A DNA stretch of 64,000 bases from an uncultured Paracoccaceae bacterium (GCA_951812615.1 CATOSU010000019.1:1-64000), one strand, 5' to 3'; shown: positions 53,115 through 62,578, counted from the first letter of the stretch. Numbers and translations are program-made. Notes: generated by a model from the sequence alone, not told the origin.

Positions 53115-53599
53115 TCGGGCTTGTCCGACAGGCTGCTTCCCTGCCAGTCCGGATCGACCTCTGCCGGTTCCGGACTGAGCCCGGCGACCCGGACGGCCGA
53201 AATGGCGCAGTATTCATCCTTCTCCGACGTGTCGCCGCTGATCCCGACCGCGCCGATGGTGAACCCGTCGTCATCCTCGATCAGCACGCCGCCGGGGACC
53301 GGGACGAACCGCCCGTCCGACGCCGCAGCCAGCGCGTTCTGAAACACCGGCCGCTGTGACAGCCGGTCGCGCAGCAGGCGGCTGGACATTCCCATGCCCA
53401 GAGCGCCCCACGCCTTGCCCAGCGCCACGTCGAACCGAAGGATGCCCGAACCGTCCTCGGATTTGCAGGCGACGATCCGTCCGCCGGCATCCAGCACCAC
53501 CACCGTCAGCGGCAGCAGGCCTGCGTCACGGCCATGTTGCAGGGCGATCTCAACGATCTGCCCGGCTTTTTCCAGTTGCATTGTCGGTTTCAGTTTCAT
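53111..53599 (-). CDS. HbpS/GlcG-like heme-binding (DUF336) protein
   Basis: 162 aa DUF336 fold. FVPVPGGVLIEDDDGFTIGAVGISGDTSEKDEYCA, shortened here to the GGVLIEDDDGFTIGAVGISG and EKDEYCA parts, is the family signature. HbpS/GlcG proteins bind heme or act with glycolate and alcohol catabolic enzymes. ATG 53599 overlaps the DctM stop by 4 bases, so it is the last gene of the leftward TRAP operon. Confidence 0.82.
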   Translation of the reverse strand: MKLKPTMQLEKAGQIVEIALQHGRDAGLLPLTVVVLDAGGRIVACKSEDGSGILRFDVALGKAWGALGMGMSSRLLRDRLSQRPVFQNALAAASDGRFVPVPGGVLIEDDDGFTIGAVGISGDTSEKDEYCAISAVRVAGLSPEPAEVDPDWQGSSLSDKPD

Positions 53600-54924
53600 C
53601 GGGAAGATCTCATCAGTTCCGGCAGCCAGGTTACGATTTCAGGGAAGGCGAGAAGCAGGGCGATGGTGATCACATCCGCGATGAAAAACAGCGCGATACC
53701 GCGGAACACCTGCGTCAGCGAAATGTCCGGGCGCACCCCGTTCACAACAAAACAGTTCAGCCCGATGGGCGGGGTGATCAGGCAGACCTCGGCCATCTTC
53801 ACCACGATGATGCCGAACCAGATGCTGTCAAAGCCCAGCGCGGTGACCGCCGGGTAGACCACAGGCAGCGTCAGCAGCAGCATGCCGATTGCATCCATGA
53901 ACATGCCCAGAACAGAATAGGCGATCAGGATGCAGATCATGATCACCATGGGCGATGCATCGAGGCTGAGGATCCATTGCGTGAACGCCTCGGGCAGCCC
54001 CGAGAACCCAAGGAAACGGACAAAGATCAGAACGCCCCAGATCAGCGAGAAGATCATCACCGTCAGCTTGGCCGCCTCCATCAATGCGTCGCGGATCGTC
54101 CGGAACCGCGTGCCGCGCATCAGGGCCATGATGAACACCACCGTGGCGCCCAGCGCGCCGGCCTCGGTGGGCGTGGCCCAGCCGTTGTAGATCGCCGACA
54201 TGATGATGAGCACGACGAGGAAGATCGGTGAAATCCCGGGCAGCGCCTGCACCCGTTCTTTCCACGTGTAGCCCTTTACCGCCGGGCCATCCAAAGGCCG
54301 GTACATTGCCCAGACGATGATGATCGCCGCGTAGATCAATGCCGAAACCGCACCGGGCAGGAACCCGGCCAACAGCAGTTCACCCACCGATTCCTCGACG
54401 ATAATCGCGTAGATGACGAGGATGGCCGAGGGCGGGATCAGCGAGGCCAGCGTTCCGCCCGCGGCCACCACGCCTGCGGCCAGCTTCTTGTCATAGCCAT
54501 AGCGCAGCATTTCCGGGATCGCGACGCGCGAAAACACGGCCGCGGTGGCGGTCGAGGCCCCCGACACCGCCGCAAACCCGGCCGTGGCAAACACCGTCGC
54601 CACCGCCAGCCCGCCGGGCACCCATCCGACCCATTTGCGCGCCGCGTCGAAAAGTTGCTGTGTCATGCCGGCGTGGAAGGCGAGAAAGCCGATGAAGATG
54701 AACATCGGCAGCACGCTCAGCGCGTAGGTCGAGGATTTGGCATGCGGGATGGTGCCGACGATCCCTGCCGCAGGCCCCCATCCCAGCAGTTCGACCAGCC
54801 CGAACAACCCGATAAACGACGCGGCAAAGACCACGCGCACACCCAGAAAAACCAGAACGAACAGCAACACCAGCCCGATCAGCCCGACCAGGAAGGGATC
54901 GTCGAATCCGATGCCGATGATCAT
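53596..54924 (-). CDS. dctM: TRAP transporter large permease (DctM)
   Basis: 442 aa large TRAP permease with some 12 hydrophobic segments and the DctM signature segments GGTLASLIPPSAILVIYAII and PPIGLNCFVVNGVRP. It moves the substrate with Na+ or H+ across the inner membrane. Coupled to dctQ (ATGA at 54921-54924) and to the HbpS-like gene. Confidence 0.93.
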   Translation of the reverse strand: MIIGIGFDDPFLVGLIGLVLLFVLVFLGVRVVFAASFIGLFGLVELLGWGPAAGIVGTIPHAKSSTYALSVLPMFIFIGFLAFHAGMTQQLFDAARKWVGWVPGGLAVATVFATAGFAAVSGASTATAAVFSRVAIPEMLRYGYDKKLAAGVVAAGGTLASLIPPSAILVIYAIIVEESVGELLLAGFLPGAVSALIYAAIIIVWAMYRPLDGPAVKGYTWKERVQALPGISPIFLVVLIIMSAIYNGWATPTEAGALGATVVFIMALMRGTRFRTIRDALMEAAKLTVMIFSLIWGVLIFVRFLGFSGLPEAFTQWILSLDASPMVIMICILIAYSVLGMFMDAIGMLLLTLPVVYPAVTALGFDSIWFGIIVVKMAEVCLITPPIGLNCFVVNGVRPDISLTQVFRGIALFFIADVITIALLLAFPEIVTWLPELMRSSR

Positions 54925-55565
54925 CCGTCGCGGCCTCCGGGTTCGTCTTCGGGCAGGTCATCGCCAAAGGCCTCGTGAATTTCCTCGCGCGCATGTTCCG
55001 CGGCGGTCTGGATCACGACCACGCCGACCGGCGCGGCGTCGGGGTTGATGAACAGCCGGACCGAGCCGCAGAGCTGAATGAACAGCCGCACCCACCACAC
55101 CGCAAAGGCAATGGGCACCAGCAGCTTTGACGGCCAGACCGGGTATTCGGCATCGATGGTGCTGTCGCCCAACTGGTAGGCGCGCAGGAAATGCCCCCAC
55201 CCGTACCAGATCAGAACCGCGATGATGAACAGCGCCACCAGCGTGCCGAATATCTCAAAGGCCCACAGGCCGCGCCCCCGAAACCGCCCGATCAGGATCT
55301 CCATGCGGATGTGCGCGCCCAGCCGCTGACAATAGGCAGCGCCCAGAAAGGCCATGCTGGCCATCGAAAGCTCGACCAGATCGATATAGCCGGCGATGGG
55401 GGAATTGAAGACCGAGCGCAGGATGATCTGGGCACTGCCCAGCAACATCAGCGCGAAGATCGCGAATGCCGCCAGCATGTTGATGCCGTTTTCCAGCGGC
55501 TGCATCATCCGGTCCGACTTTGCCAGAAGGCTTTCGTCGGCGTCAGCAGCGGGCGGGCTTTGCAT
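54921..55565 (-). CDS. dctQ: TRAP transporter small permease (DctQ)
   Basis: 214 aa small permease with four hydrophobic segments and long polar tails: the last ~45 residues (TAAEHAREEIHEAFGDD) extend beyond the usual family length. Starts 93 bases after dctP, separated from it by a strong intrinsic terminator hairpin, so it is less transcribed than dctP. Confidence 0.88.
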   Translation of the reverse strand: MQSPPAADADESLLAKSDRMMQPLENGINMLAAFAIFALMLLGSAQIILRSVFNSPIAGYIDLVELSMASMAFLGAAYCQRLGAHIRMEILIGRFRGRGLWAFEIFGTLVALFIIAVLIWYGWGHFLRAYQLGDSTIDAEYPVWPSKLLVPIAFAVWWVRLFIQLCGSVRLFINPDAAPVGVVVIQTAAEHAREEIHEAFGDDLPEDEPGGRDG

Positions 55566-55599
55566 TGCGGGACCTGCCTGTTTTCATGTTCCAGAAACC

Positions 55600-55648
55600 A
55601 AAAAAGCTGCCGTCCCGGAGCAGGCGGCGCCTTGCTCCGGGACGGCAG
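55600..55648 (-). terminator. Intra-operon Rho-independent terminator between dctP and dctQ
   Basis: On the minus strand a perfect 16-base stem (CTGCCGTCCCGGAGCA and its complement) with a 10-base loop is followed by six T residues. It lies 11 bases after the dctP stop. It should reduce read-through from the abundant binding protein to the permease genes. Confidence 0.85.
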
Positions 55649-55658
55649 TTAGTACCGG

Positions 55659-56705
55659 TTATTGCTTCATAGCTTCGTCAGCCAGGGCCCAGACCGCGTC
55701 GAACACGCCCTGTGCATCGAACTTATCGCTGTTGGCCGCGATCCATTTGTCCCAGACCGGCTTGCCCGCAATTTCCCGGAAACGCGCCAGTTCTTCGTCC
55801 GTGTAGACGATCTTGGTCATATTCGCCTCGAACTCTGGCAGGTTCTTGGCGTCCTGCTCAGCATAGGCGGCCTGTGTGACATCCATCACCAGATCCCGGT
55901 TGTCCTGCAGCAGTTGCTGGTATTGCGGCGGCAGCGCGTCATAGGCGGTCTTGTTAAAGACCCAGCCGCATTCCGACGTGCCCGGTGCGAGGTTTCCTGT
56001 GAACCATTCGGCTTCGTCCGCGATCTTGAATGCGACATGGGCATAGGTGAACGGGAACGCGGCGGCGTCGAGTGCGCCGCGCTGGAATGCGGTCGAGGTT
56101 TCACCGGCCGGCAGGGTCTGCTTGACCGCACCCAGCTTTTCCATCGCTGTGCCAAGGCCGCCTCCGGCGCGCACGCGCATGCCGCTCCAGCCTTCAAGCG
56201 TGGTTGGCACCGGGACCTTGCCCAGAATCTCATATTGCGGCAGCAGGCCGGACACATAAGGAACGGCGTTCCACTTCGCCATGTCGGCGACGATCGCGGG
56301 ATGCGCCATCATCCGGGACCGGACGTATTTGTCGACCTGCGGGTCGCCCAGCGGCAGGAAGGGCAGCGAAAACACCATCCAGGCCGGGTTCTTGCCCGGA
56401 TGATAGAAGTTGCAGATCGCCGCGCCTTCAAACGCGTTCAGCTTGATCCCATCGAGGTTTTCGCGGTTGCTGGACAGCTGTGCGCCATAAAAGATCTTGA
56501 TCTGGAAATTGCCGTCGGTCTCGTCGGAAACCTTGCTGATCATTTCCTCCATGCCGGCCGACAACGCCCGCGGGTTTCCCCACATCGATATTTTCCAGAA
56601 CACCTTTGGACCATCGACATTTGCAGCCTTCAGCGGTGTCGCAAAGCTGGTCCCCACCAGTGCGGTCGCCAACGCCAATGTCGCAGCCAGATTCGAAATC
56701 TTCAT
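55659..56705 (-). CDS. dctP: TRAP transporter substrate-binding protein (DctP)
   Basis: 348 aa periplasmic binding protein. A signal peptide (MKISNLAATLALATALVG, cleaved near TPLKA-ANVDG) precedes the TRAP fold. The conserved Arg that holds a carboxylate is in the GMRVRAGGG segment, with FQRGALDAAAFP following. So the ligand is probably an organic acid. GGGGAGGATCTC site before ATG 56705. First gene of the leftward dctPQM-hbpS operon. Confidence 0.9.
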   Translation of the reverse strand: MKISNLAATLALATALVGTSFATPLKAANVDGPKVFWKISMWGNPRALSAGMEEMISKVSDETDGNFQIKIFYGAQLSSNRENLDGIKLNAFEGAAICNFYHPGKNPAWMVFSLPFLPLGDPQVDKYVRSRMMAHPAIVADMAKWNAVPYVSGLLPQYEILGKVPVPTTLEGWSGMRVRAGGGLGTAMEKLGAVKQTLPAGETSTAFQRGALDAAAFPFTYAHVAFKIADEAEWFTGNLAPGTSECGWVFNKTAYDALPPQYQQLLQDNRDLVMDVTQAAYAEQDAKNLPEFEANMTKIVYTDEELARFREIAGKPVWDKWIAANSDKFDAQGVFDAVWALADEAMKQ

Positions 56706-57170
56706 GAGATCCTCCCCGTCTTGAGCCGAAGGGACTGGCCCCGCGGCTCGTTTTTCTGGCCGGAAGCTTACCGCGAAGCTTGAGAAAATCCACTATTTTT
56801 TTCTGATTTTTCTAAAAACATCGATTTTATTTTCCGCCTCGCCAGATTTCCAATCGCGATCACCCGGTCGGTGCGACTGGGCCGACGCGGCGATCGCGGC
56901 CCGTCAAAAAAGGGCAATCCGCGTCGCAACACCGGCGCCGGTCAGTCCGGCAGCTCAGGCCGGACTCTGCCCGGCAGGGCGGGGCCGTCAAAAAATCTTG
57001 ACCGCGCGGAATAACACTGGGACGTTGCGCGTATCGACGTCCCACAACCGGACGTTCGAATAGCTGATCGGTGGACTGGGTGCATTCCGTCAGGGCGGGA
57101 GCGCTGAAAAGCACGGCGAATTCAAGACCGCCAGTGCCGCCGGTATTTAACATTCTGGGAGGAAGATCTG
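56706..57170. other. 465-base divergent intergenic region between two TRAP systems
   Basis: The half next to dctP (56785-56840) is AT-rich and likely holds the dctP promoter. An 8-base hairpin AGTCCGGC / GCCGGACT lies at 56944-56966. CCGTCAAAAAA occurs twice (56901-56911 and 56985-56995). TTGACC at 56998 is a possible -35 for the rightward TAXI gene. No gene was recognised here. Confidence 0.5.
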
Positions 57171-58130
57171 ATGAATTCGCTTGTTCGCTTTCTGTTGCCG
57201 GCTGCCGCACTCAGCCTTGCTGCGCTGCCGGTCCATGCCGACACCTTTGTCCGGATGGTTTCCGGTCCGTCAGGGGGGTCGTGGTATCCGCTGGGCGCCA
57301 AAATCATGCAGGTCATGGACGAAGAGGTTGAGGGTATCTCGACCTCGAACACGTCCGGCGGCGGTATTTCCAATGTCCTGTCCGTCAACGGCGGGGACGC
57401 GGAAATCGGGTTTTCCTATGCCCACACAACGGCCAACGGGTTCAACGGCGCCGGCAAGTTTTCCAAGCCACAGCCGAATGTCCGCCATTTCGCAACGCTC
57501 TACGGTTCAATGTTCCAGGTCGCCGTCCGCGCTGACAGCGACATTCAGACCTTTGCCGACATGGCCGGTGCAAACATCAGCCCCGGCAAAGCGAAATGGA
57601 CAGGCACGGCCTTTGCCGAGTCGATCCTGAAGGCCTATGGCATTTCCTTCGACAGCATCCGTGAAAACGGCGGTACGGTCCATCACGTCAACTACACCGA
57701 ATCCGTCGCCCTGATGAAAGACGGCCATATTGACGTGTTCATGGCTGCGACCAACATGCCGCAGGCCAGCTTCATCGAACTGGAACAAAGCCCCGGCATC
57801 CGTTTCATCGGCCTGCCCAAGGATAAGCAGCAAGAGATCATCGCCGCCAATCCCGGCTTTATCGAGGGCACCATGCCCGCAGGCGTTTACGAAAGCGTCT
57901 CGGAAGACCTGAATTCGCTGGGCATCGTCGTGAACATGGTCGTCAGCAAGGATCTGCCGGAGGAAACCGTGTACCAGATGTGCAAGGTGTTCTGGGCAAA
58001 CCACGCGACATTTGCCGAGGTCAAATCGGTCTGGAACCGGGTCAAGCAGGAAGACGCGCTGACCGGCGTGGCCATTCCTGTCCATCCCGGCGCCGAACGC
58101 TGCTACAAGGAACTGGGCGTCGGCGGCTGA
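57171..58130 (+). CDS. TAXI-family TRAP solute-binding protein
   Basis: 319 aa periplasmic protein. Signal peptide LVRFLLPAAALSLAALPVHA is followed by the TAXI pattern SGPSGGSWYPLGAKI and NTSGGGISNVLSVNGGDAEIGF (split around GGGISNVLSVN). TAXI proteins feed fused DctQM permeases and often carry glutamate or other acids. GGGAGGAAGATCTG site before ATG 57171. Confidence 0.9.
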   Translation: MNSLVRFLLPAAALSLAALPVHADTFVRMVSGPSGGSWYPLGAKIMQVMDEEVEGISTSNTSGGGISNVLSVNGGDAEIGFSYAHTTANGFNGAGKFSKPQPNVRHFATLYGSMFQVAVRADSDIQTFADMAGANISPGKAKWTGTAFAESILKAYGISFDSIRENGGTVHHVNYTESVALMKDGHIDVFMAATNMPQASFIELEQSPGIRFIGLPKDKQQEIIAANPGFIEGTMPAGVYESVSEDLNSLGIVVNMVVSKDLPEETVYQMCKVFWANHATFAEVKSVWNRVKQEDALTGVAIPVHPGAERCYKELGVGG

Positions 58131-58151
58131 TCCTGCCTGAAACTCAACCGG

Positions 58152-58171
58152 TCCGCCCCTGCCTGGGCGGA
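58152..58171. terminator. Hairpin between the TAXI gene and the fused permease
   Basis: 7-base stem TCCGCCC / GGGCGGA with a 6-base loop in the 73-base gap. It may lower read-through into the permease, as at dctP/dctQ. A direct repeat ACCGGTCC flanks it (58147-58154 and 58188-58195). Confidence 0.45.
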
Positions 58172-58203
58172 TCCTGCCCGAGCTCTGACCGGTCCTGAAA
58201 AAA

Positions 58204-60210
58204 ATGAACGAAACGGCCCAACTCACTTACCATGAGAAGCAGGAACTCGGCTTTCTCGAGCGTCTGCTGATCGACCGCCGGTTCAGCGCCCTGAACGCGC
58301 TGATGTTTTTCTGTGTCGTCATCTCGGTCGGGCTGGCCTGTTTCCACCTGTTCACGGCGGTTTTCGGCACGCCCGAGGGCCGGTCATTCCGGTCAGTTCA
58401 CCTGACGGTTATGCTGACGCTGGCGATCCTGATGAAGCCGCTCTTCCGCACCACGATGCGGCAGCCGGTTTTCGTCGATGGTGACCCGGGCAACCACCAG
58501 CGGCTGGCCGGGCTGGTGATCGACCTGATCCTTGTCGGCCTCGTTCTCTTCGTCCAGCTCTGGACGATCTGGGACGTCACGGCGTTTCACATGCGCTATG
58601 GCGAAAAGGATCCGTCCGACCTGATCGTCGGCGGCATCCTGATTGCGCTGGTCTTCGAGGCGACGCGGCGCGTCGTCGGATGGTCGATGGTGCTGATCAC
58701 CGGCTTTTTCATGTTCCACGCGCTCAATTCCGACCATTTCTTCGGATTCTTCTACGGCCCGCCGGTGCGCTGGGCCAAATTCGTCGATACCCTGTTTATG
58801 TCCTCAGACGGCATATTCGGCATCCCGCTGCATGTCTGCGCCACCTACATCATTCTTTTCATCATTTTCGGCGCGGTCCTGATCCGGTCCGGCGCCGGCA
58901 AGTTTTTCATCGATCTCGCCGTCTCGCTGACCGGCCACCGCATCGGCGGCCCGGCCAAGGCGGCCGCCGTCGCCTCGGGGTTCATGGGGACCGTTTCGGG
59001 CTCGGCGGTGGCCAATGTCGTGACCACCGGGTCGTTCACGATCCCGCTGATGAAACGTGTCGGATACCGGGCCAAGTTTGCCGGCGCGGTCGAGGCCTGC
59101 GCTTCGTCGGGCGGTCAGATCACGCCGCCGATCATGGGCGCGGCGGCCTTCATCATGGCCGAGTTTCTCGGCACGTCTTACGTCAATATCATCATCGCCG
59201 CGATCATTCCGGCGCTGCTCTATTTCGTCACCATCTACTTCATGGTGCATCTGGAGGCCGATAAACACGATATCGGCTCCATCCCCCGCGAAGAACTGCC
59301 GAAAACATGGGACGTGCTGCGCCGCGGCTGGCACCTGCTGATCGCGCTGCTGATCCTTATCGGCTTCCTGATGTATGGCTACACGCCGATGAAATCGGCG
59401 TTTTTCGGGCTGGCGGCGCTGGTCGCGCTGAGCTTCATCAACCCCGCGACCCGGATGAGCCCCGTCGACCTGCTGGCCGCGCTGGAGGCTGGTGTCCGGG
59501 CGACCGTGCCCGTCGCCGTGGCCTGTGCCTGTGCGGGGCTGATCATCGGCTCGGTCTTCGTTTCCGGCCTGGGGCTGAAATTCACCCAGTCGGTGATCGA
59601 CCTGTCCGGCGGCAACCTTCTGATCCTGCTCAGTCTGACCGGACTCGCCTCGATCATCCTCGGCATGGGGATCACGACAACGGCGGTCTATATCACCGTG
59701 GCCGCGCTGATCGTTCCGGCGCTGGTCAAGGCCGGGATCGAACCCATCGCGGCGCATATGTTCGCGTTCTATTTCGGGGTCGTGTCCTCCATCACCCCGC
59801 CGGTCGCGCTGGCGGCCTTTGCCGCGGCAGCGATCGCCAAGACGCCGCCCATGGCCACCTCGATCGAAGCAACCCGCGTGGGCATCGCCAAATACCTCGC
59901 GCCGCTGATTTTCGTCTACAACCCGTCGCTACTTTTCATCGGGCCGCTCTGGATGACGATCGCCTCGTCGCTGCTGGCGCTGGCGGGGCTGGGCGTGCTT
60001 TCGGTGTCGATGGAGGGCTGGTATCGCGGCGCCGTCGATCCGGCACGCCGCGCGCTGCTGGCCGGGGCGGCCTTCCTGATGCTGTACCCGCCCACACATG
60101 AGCTTCTTGGTCTGAACGGCTGGCTGGTGTCAGCCATCGGCATTGCGGCGGCCGCCGCCCTGCTGGCGCCGCGCCTGATGGCGTCCGGCGCGAAACCCGG
60201 AAAGGTATAG
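58204..60210 (+). CDS. TRAP transporter fused permease (DctQM, TAXI type)
   Basis: 668 aa protein with about 17-18 hydrophobic segments: an N-terminal DctQ-like part (about 1-170) and a DctM-like part with GFMGTVSGSAVANVVTTGSF, GGQITPPIMGAAAFIMAEF and SSITPPVALAAFAAAAIA. Such fusions always partner TAXI binding proteins. ATG 58204 has no strong ribosome site. Ends 2 bases before the small membrane gene. Confidence 0.92.
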   Translation: MNETAQLTYHEKQELGFLERLLIDRRFSALNALMFFCVVISVGLACFHLFTAVFGTPEGRSFRSVHLTVMLTLAILMKPLFRTTMRQPVFVDGDPGNHQRLAGLVIDLILVGLVLFVQLWTIWDVTAFHMRYGEKDPSDLIVGGILIALVFEATRRVVGWSMVLITGFFMFHALNSDHFFGFFYGPPVRWAKFVDTLFMSSDGIFGIPLHVCATYIILFIIFGAVLIRSGAGKFFIDLAVSLTGHRIGGPAKAAAVASGFMGTVSGSAVANVVTTGSFTIPLMKRVGYRAKFAGAVEACASSGGQITPPIMGAAAFIMAEFLGTSYVNIIIAAIIPALLYFVTIYFMVHLEADKHDIGSIPREELPKTWDVLRRGWHLLIALLILIGFLMYGYTPMKSAFFGLAALVALSFINPATRMSPVDLLAALEAGVRATVPVAVACACAGLIIGSVFVSGLGLKFTQSVIDLSGGNLLILLSLTGLASIILGMGITTTAVYITVAALIVPALVKAGIEPIAAHMFAFYFGVVSSITPPVALAAFAAAAIAKTPPMATSIEATRVGIAKYLAPLIFVYNPSLLFIGPLWMTIASSLLALAGLGVLSVSMEGWYRGAVDPARRALLAGAAFLMLYPPTHELLGLNGWLVSAIGIAAAAALLAPRLMASGAKPGKV

Positions 60211-60212
60211 AC

Positions 60213-60470
60213 ATGAAACAGGTCTTTCTCGGTCCGCTGGTGCACTGGCTGGTTCTGGCCGGCGCCTGCATCGCCGGCTGGTTCGCGGGTGAGGCGCGGT
60301 TGCACGTGACCCATTTCAACCTGTTCGTGATCCTCGTTATCGCCGGAACGGTGGCGGGTCTGCTCATCGTTCTGTTCACCGCCCGGCCCGGCACGCGGAT
60401 CACCCGGGATCCGATTGAAGACGTGGCTGACCCGGTCCCCGGCGACCCGGCGCAGGACGCGACCGGGTGA
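60213..60470 (+). CDS. Small two-helix membrane protein (85 aa)
   Basis: 85 aa with two hydrophobic helices (WLVLAGACIAGWFAG and LFVILVIAGTVAGLLIVLF) and a polar C-terminal tail (TRDPIEDVADPVPGD). Starts 2 bases after the fused permease stop, so it belongs to the operon and may be an accessory of the transporter. No family recognised. Confidence 0.75.
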   Translation: MKQVFLGPLVHWLVLAGACIAGWFAGEARLHVTHFNLFVILVIAGTVAGLLIVLFTARPGTRITRDPIEDVADPVPGDPAQDATG

Positions 60471-60503
60471 AAGCAGCAGACCGCGGGGCGCGGCCCGGGC
60501 GGG

Positions 60504-60569
60504 AAAACCCGTCAACGGGTTTTGTTGCAAGTCATCAATGACTTGCAGGCAAATTGTCGACAATTCGCC
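60504..60569. terminator. Array of three hairpins after the TAXI TRAP operon
   Basis: AAAACCCGT-ca-ACGGGTTTT (60504-60523), TGCAAGTCAT-ca-ATGACTTGCA (60526-60547) and GGCAAATTGT-cg-ACAATTCGCC (60548-60569, one mismatch), in the 176-base gap between convergent genes. The second and third match the layout of the pair at 10225-10270. The first has a T tract and could be an intrinsic terminator. Confidence 0.7.
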
Positions 60570-60646
60570 CACGCGTAAGACTCCGGTTCGCAGATCATCC
60601 GACCGGTCCTAGAAGCCTTCAATCCCCGGTCCGCAAACCTCCGCGG

Positions 60647-62578
60647 TCAGGACCGCCCCGACCCGTCCAGAAACGATCTGGCCTGATCGCTGGTTTCGTA
60701 GATATGCGGCCGGGCGTCGGGAAACACCTCGCGCAGCTTCATACGCATGAAGGCCGAGCCGGAATAGCGGCTGACCTTGTTGTAATACCGTTCGGTCAGC
60801 TGCGCGACCAGCCGCGCCCAGTCCGCCTCCAGCGCCTCGTCGATACGAAAACCGTCATAGTTGGCGATGACGTCGACGCGGCCGGGCAGGGGGCCGCAGA
60901 TCTCCGACACCACCTGACCGACGCGATCCACCTCGTCGCGCGTGCGCACGCGCATCTTCTCGAAATTGAGGAACAGGCAGCCGGTCGCCGGGTCGATGAC
61001 GATCCGGTCATGCAGGTCCAGATGCAGCAGATCCCTGCGCAGGTCCATTTCCTGCGGGCGGAAGATCCGCTCGTCCATCAGCCGCAGTTCGTCGACGATC
61101 GGGCGGACTTCCATCAGGGCCAGCACATCGCGCTCGGGGTCGACGCCCGGCGCGATCTCGACCAGCTTCAGCCCGTCGCCGGTCAATTCGAACACACAGC
61201 GTTCGGTGACGTAAAGAACCGGCTGGCCCAGCCGGGCGGCACGCTGGCCGGAAAAGGATATCTGTTCCACGGCGCTCAGGAACTTGCGGGTGCGGCCTTC
61301 GTGCCGGATATCCACACCGTCCGGGGACACCGCGATGTCGATACCCGCGGCCGTGAAGGTGCCCGCAAACACCACGCTTTGGGCATTTTGCGAGATATTG
61401 ATGAAGCCGCCGGCCCCGGCAAGCCGCGGCCCGAAGCGCGATACGTTTACGTTGCCGTCGGCATCGGCCTGCGCCAGCCCCAGGCAAGCCATGTCCAGCC
61501 CGCCGCCATCGTAGAAATCGAACTGGTTGTTCTGCGGAAGCACGGCATCGGTGTTGACCGCGGCGCCGAAATCCAGCCCCGAGGCCGGCTGACCACCGAT
61601 CACCCCGGGTTCGGCGGTCAGCGTCAGGTGATCCAGCAGCCCTTCCTCGGCGGCGACCGAGGCCACGCCTTCGGGCATGCCGATCCCGAGGTTCACTACC
61701 CCGTTCACCGGCAATTCGAACGCACAGCGCCGCGCGATCACCTTACGCGCGTCCAGCGGCATCGCCGGGATCTCGCCCTCAGGTGACCGGATGCGGTTGG
61801 TGAAGGCATGGCTATAGGCCGTGGCATAGGTCTGAAGATGGTTTTCGGGCCGGGCCACGACCACTGCGTCGACCAAGATACCGGGGATATGCACGTCGCG
61901 TGCCGGCAGCGTGCCCGCCGCTGCCACCCGTTCGACCTGAACAATGACGACACCGCCCGCGTTCTTGACCGCCATCGCCTGCGCAAGGTTGTCGATCAGC
62001 AGTGCCTCGCGTTCCATCGTGACATTGCCGGCCTCGTCGGCGGTGGTGCCGCGTAACAGCGCCACGGTCAGCTTCGGGGCCGGGTAATACAGGATCTCTT
62101 CGCCACCGATCTCCATCAGTTCGACCTGCGGTTCGGTGCTAATGTCGTTGATCGCACCACCGCCGATGCGCGGATCCACGAACGTTTCCAGCCCGACCTT
62201 CGACAGCATCCCGGGCTTGCCGGCGGCAATGTCGCGGTACAGCTGGCTGATACAGCCCTGCGGCAAGTTCCAGCCCTCGATCCTGCCCTCGGTCGCCAGT
62301 TTCGCAACTTTCGGAATGAGGCCCCAATGCCCGCCGATGACCCGTTTCAGCAACCCGGCATGGCCCAGCCGGTTCAGCCCACGGTCCTTTCCGTCGCCCT
62401 GGCCGGCGGCAAAGACCAGAGACAAATCACGCGGCGCACCGGTTTCCAGAAACCGCGTCTCGATGGCGGCCAGCAATTCGTCCGGTACGCCGATGCCGAC
62501 AAATCCCGATGTGGTCAGCGTGTCGCCATCATGGATCAGGGCGGCGGCCTCTTCGGCTGAAACTGTCTTCTTGCGCAT
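60647..62578 (-). CDS. Acyl-CoA:acetate/3-ketoacid CoA-transferase with C-terminal extension
   Basis: 643 aa family I CoA-transferase. N-half (about 1-280) is the alpha-type Rossmann domain with GFVGIGVPDELLAAIE, the C-half (about 290-500) the beta-type with NLGIGMPEGVASVAAEEG and the catalytic Glu323 in TAEPGVIGG. It moves CoA between an acyl donor and acetate or a 3-oxo acid. The last about 130 residues (from about 515) go beyond the YdiF length and have no recognised match. ATG 62578 follows no strong site. Confidence 0.88.
   Translation of the reverse strand: MRKKTVSAEEAAALIHDGDTLTTSGFVGIGVPDELLAAIETRFLETGAPRDLSLVFAAGQGDGKDRGLNRLGHAGLLKRVIGGHWGLIPKVAKLATEGRIEGWNLPQGCISQLYRDIAAGKPGMLSKVGLETFVDPRIGGGAINDISTEPQVELMEIGGEEILYYPAPKLTVALLRGTTADEAGNVTMEREALLIDNLAQAMAVKNAGGVVIVQVERVAAAGTLPARDVHIPGILVDAVVVARPENHLQTYATAYSHAFTNRIRSPEGEIPAMPLDARKVIARRCAFELPVNGVVNLGIGMPEGVASVAAEEGLLDHLTLTAEPGVIGGQPASGLDFGAAVNTDAVLPQNNQFDFYDGGGLDMACLGLAQADADGNVNVSRFGPRLAGAGGFINISQNAQSVVFAGTFTAAGIDIAVSPDGVDIRHEGRTRKFLSAVEQISFSGQRAARLGQPVLYVTERCVFELTGDGLKLVEIAPGVDPERDVLALMEVRPIVDELRLMDERIFRPQEMDLRRDLLHLDLHDRIVIDPATGCLFLNFEKMRVRTRDEVDRVGQVVSEICGPLPGRVDVIANYDGFRIDEALEADWARLVAQLTERYYNKVSRYSGSAFMRMKLREVFPDARPHIYETSDQARSFLDGSGRS

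Noticed and set aside
56860-57210. 116-codon minus-strand ORF in the TRAP intergenic region
   Set aside because: It overlaps the TAXI start and ribosome site and has no family features.
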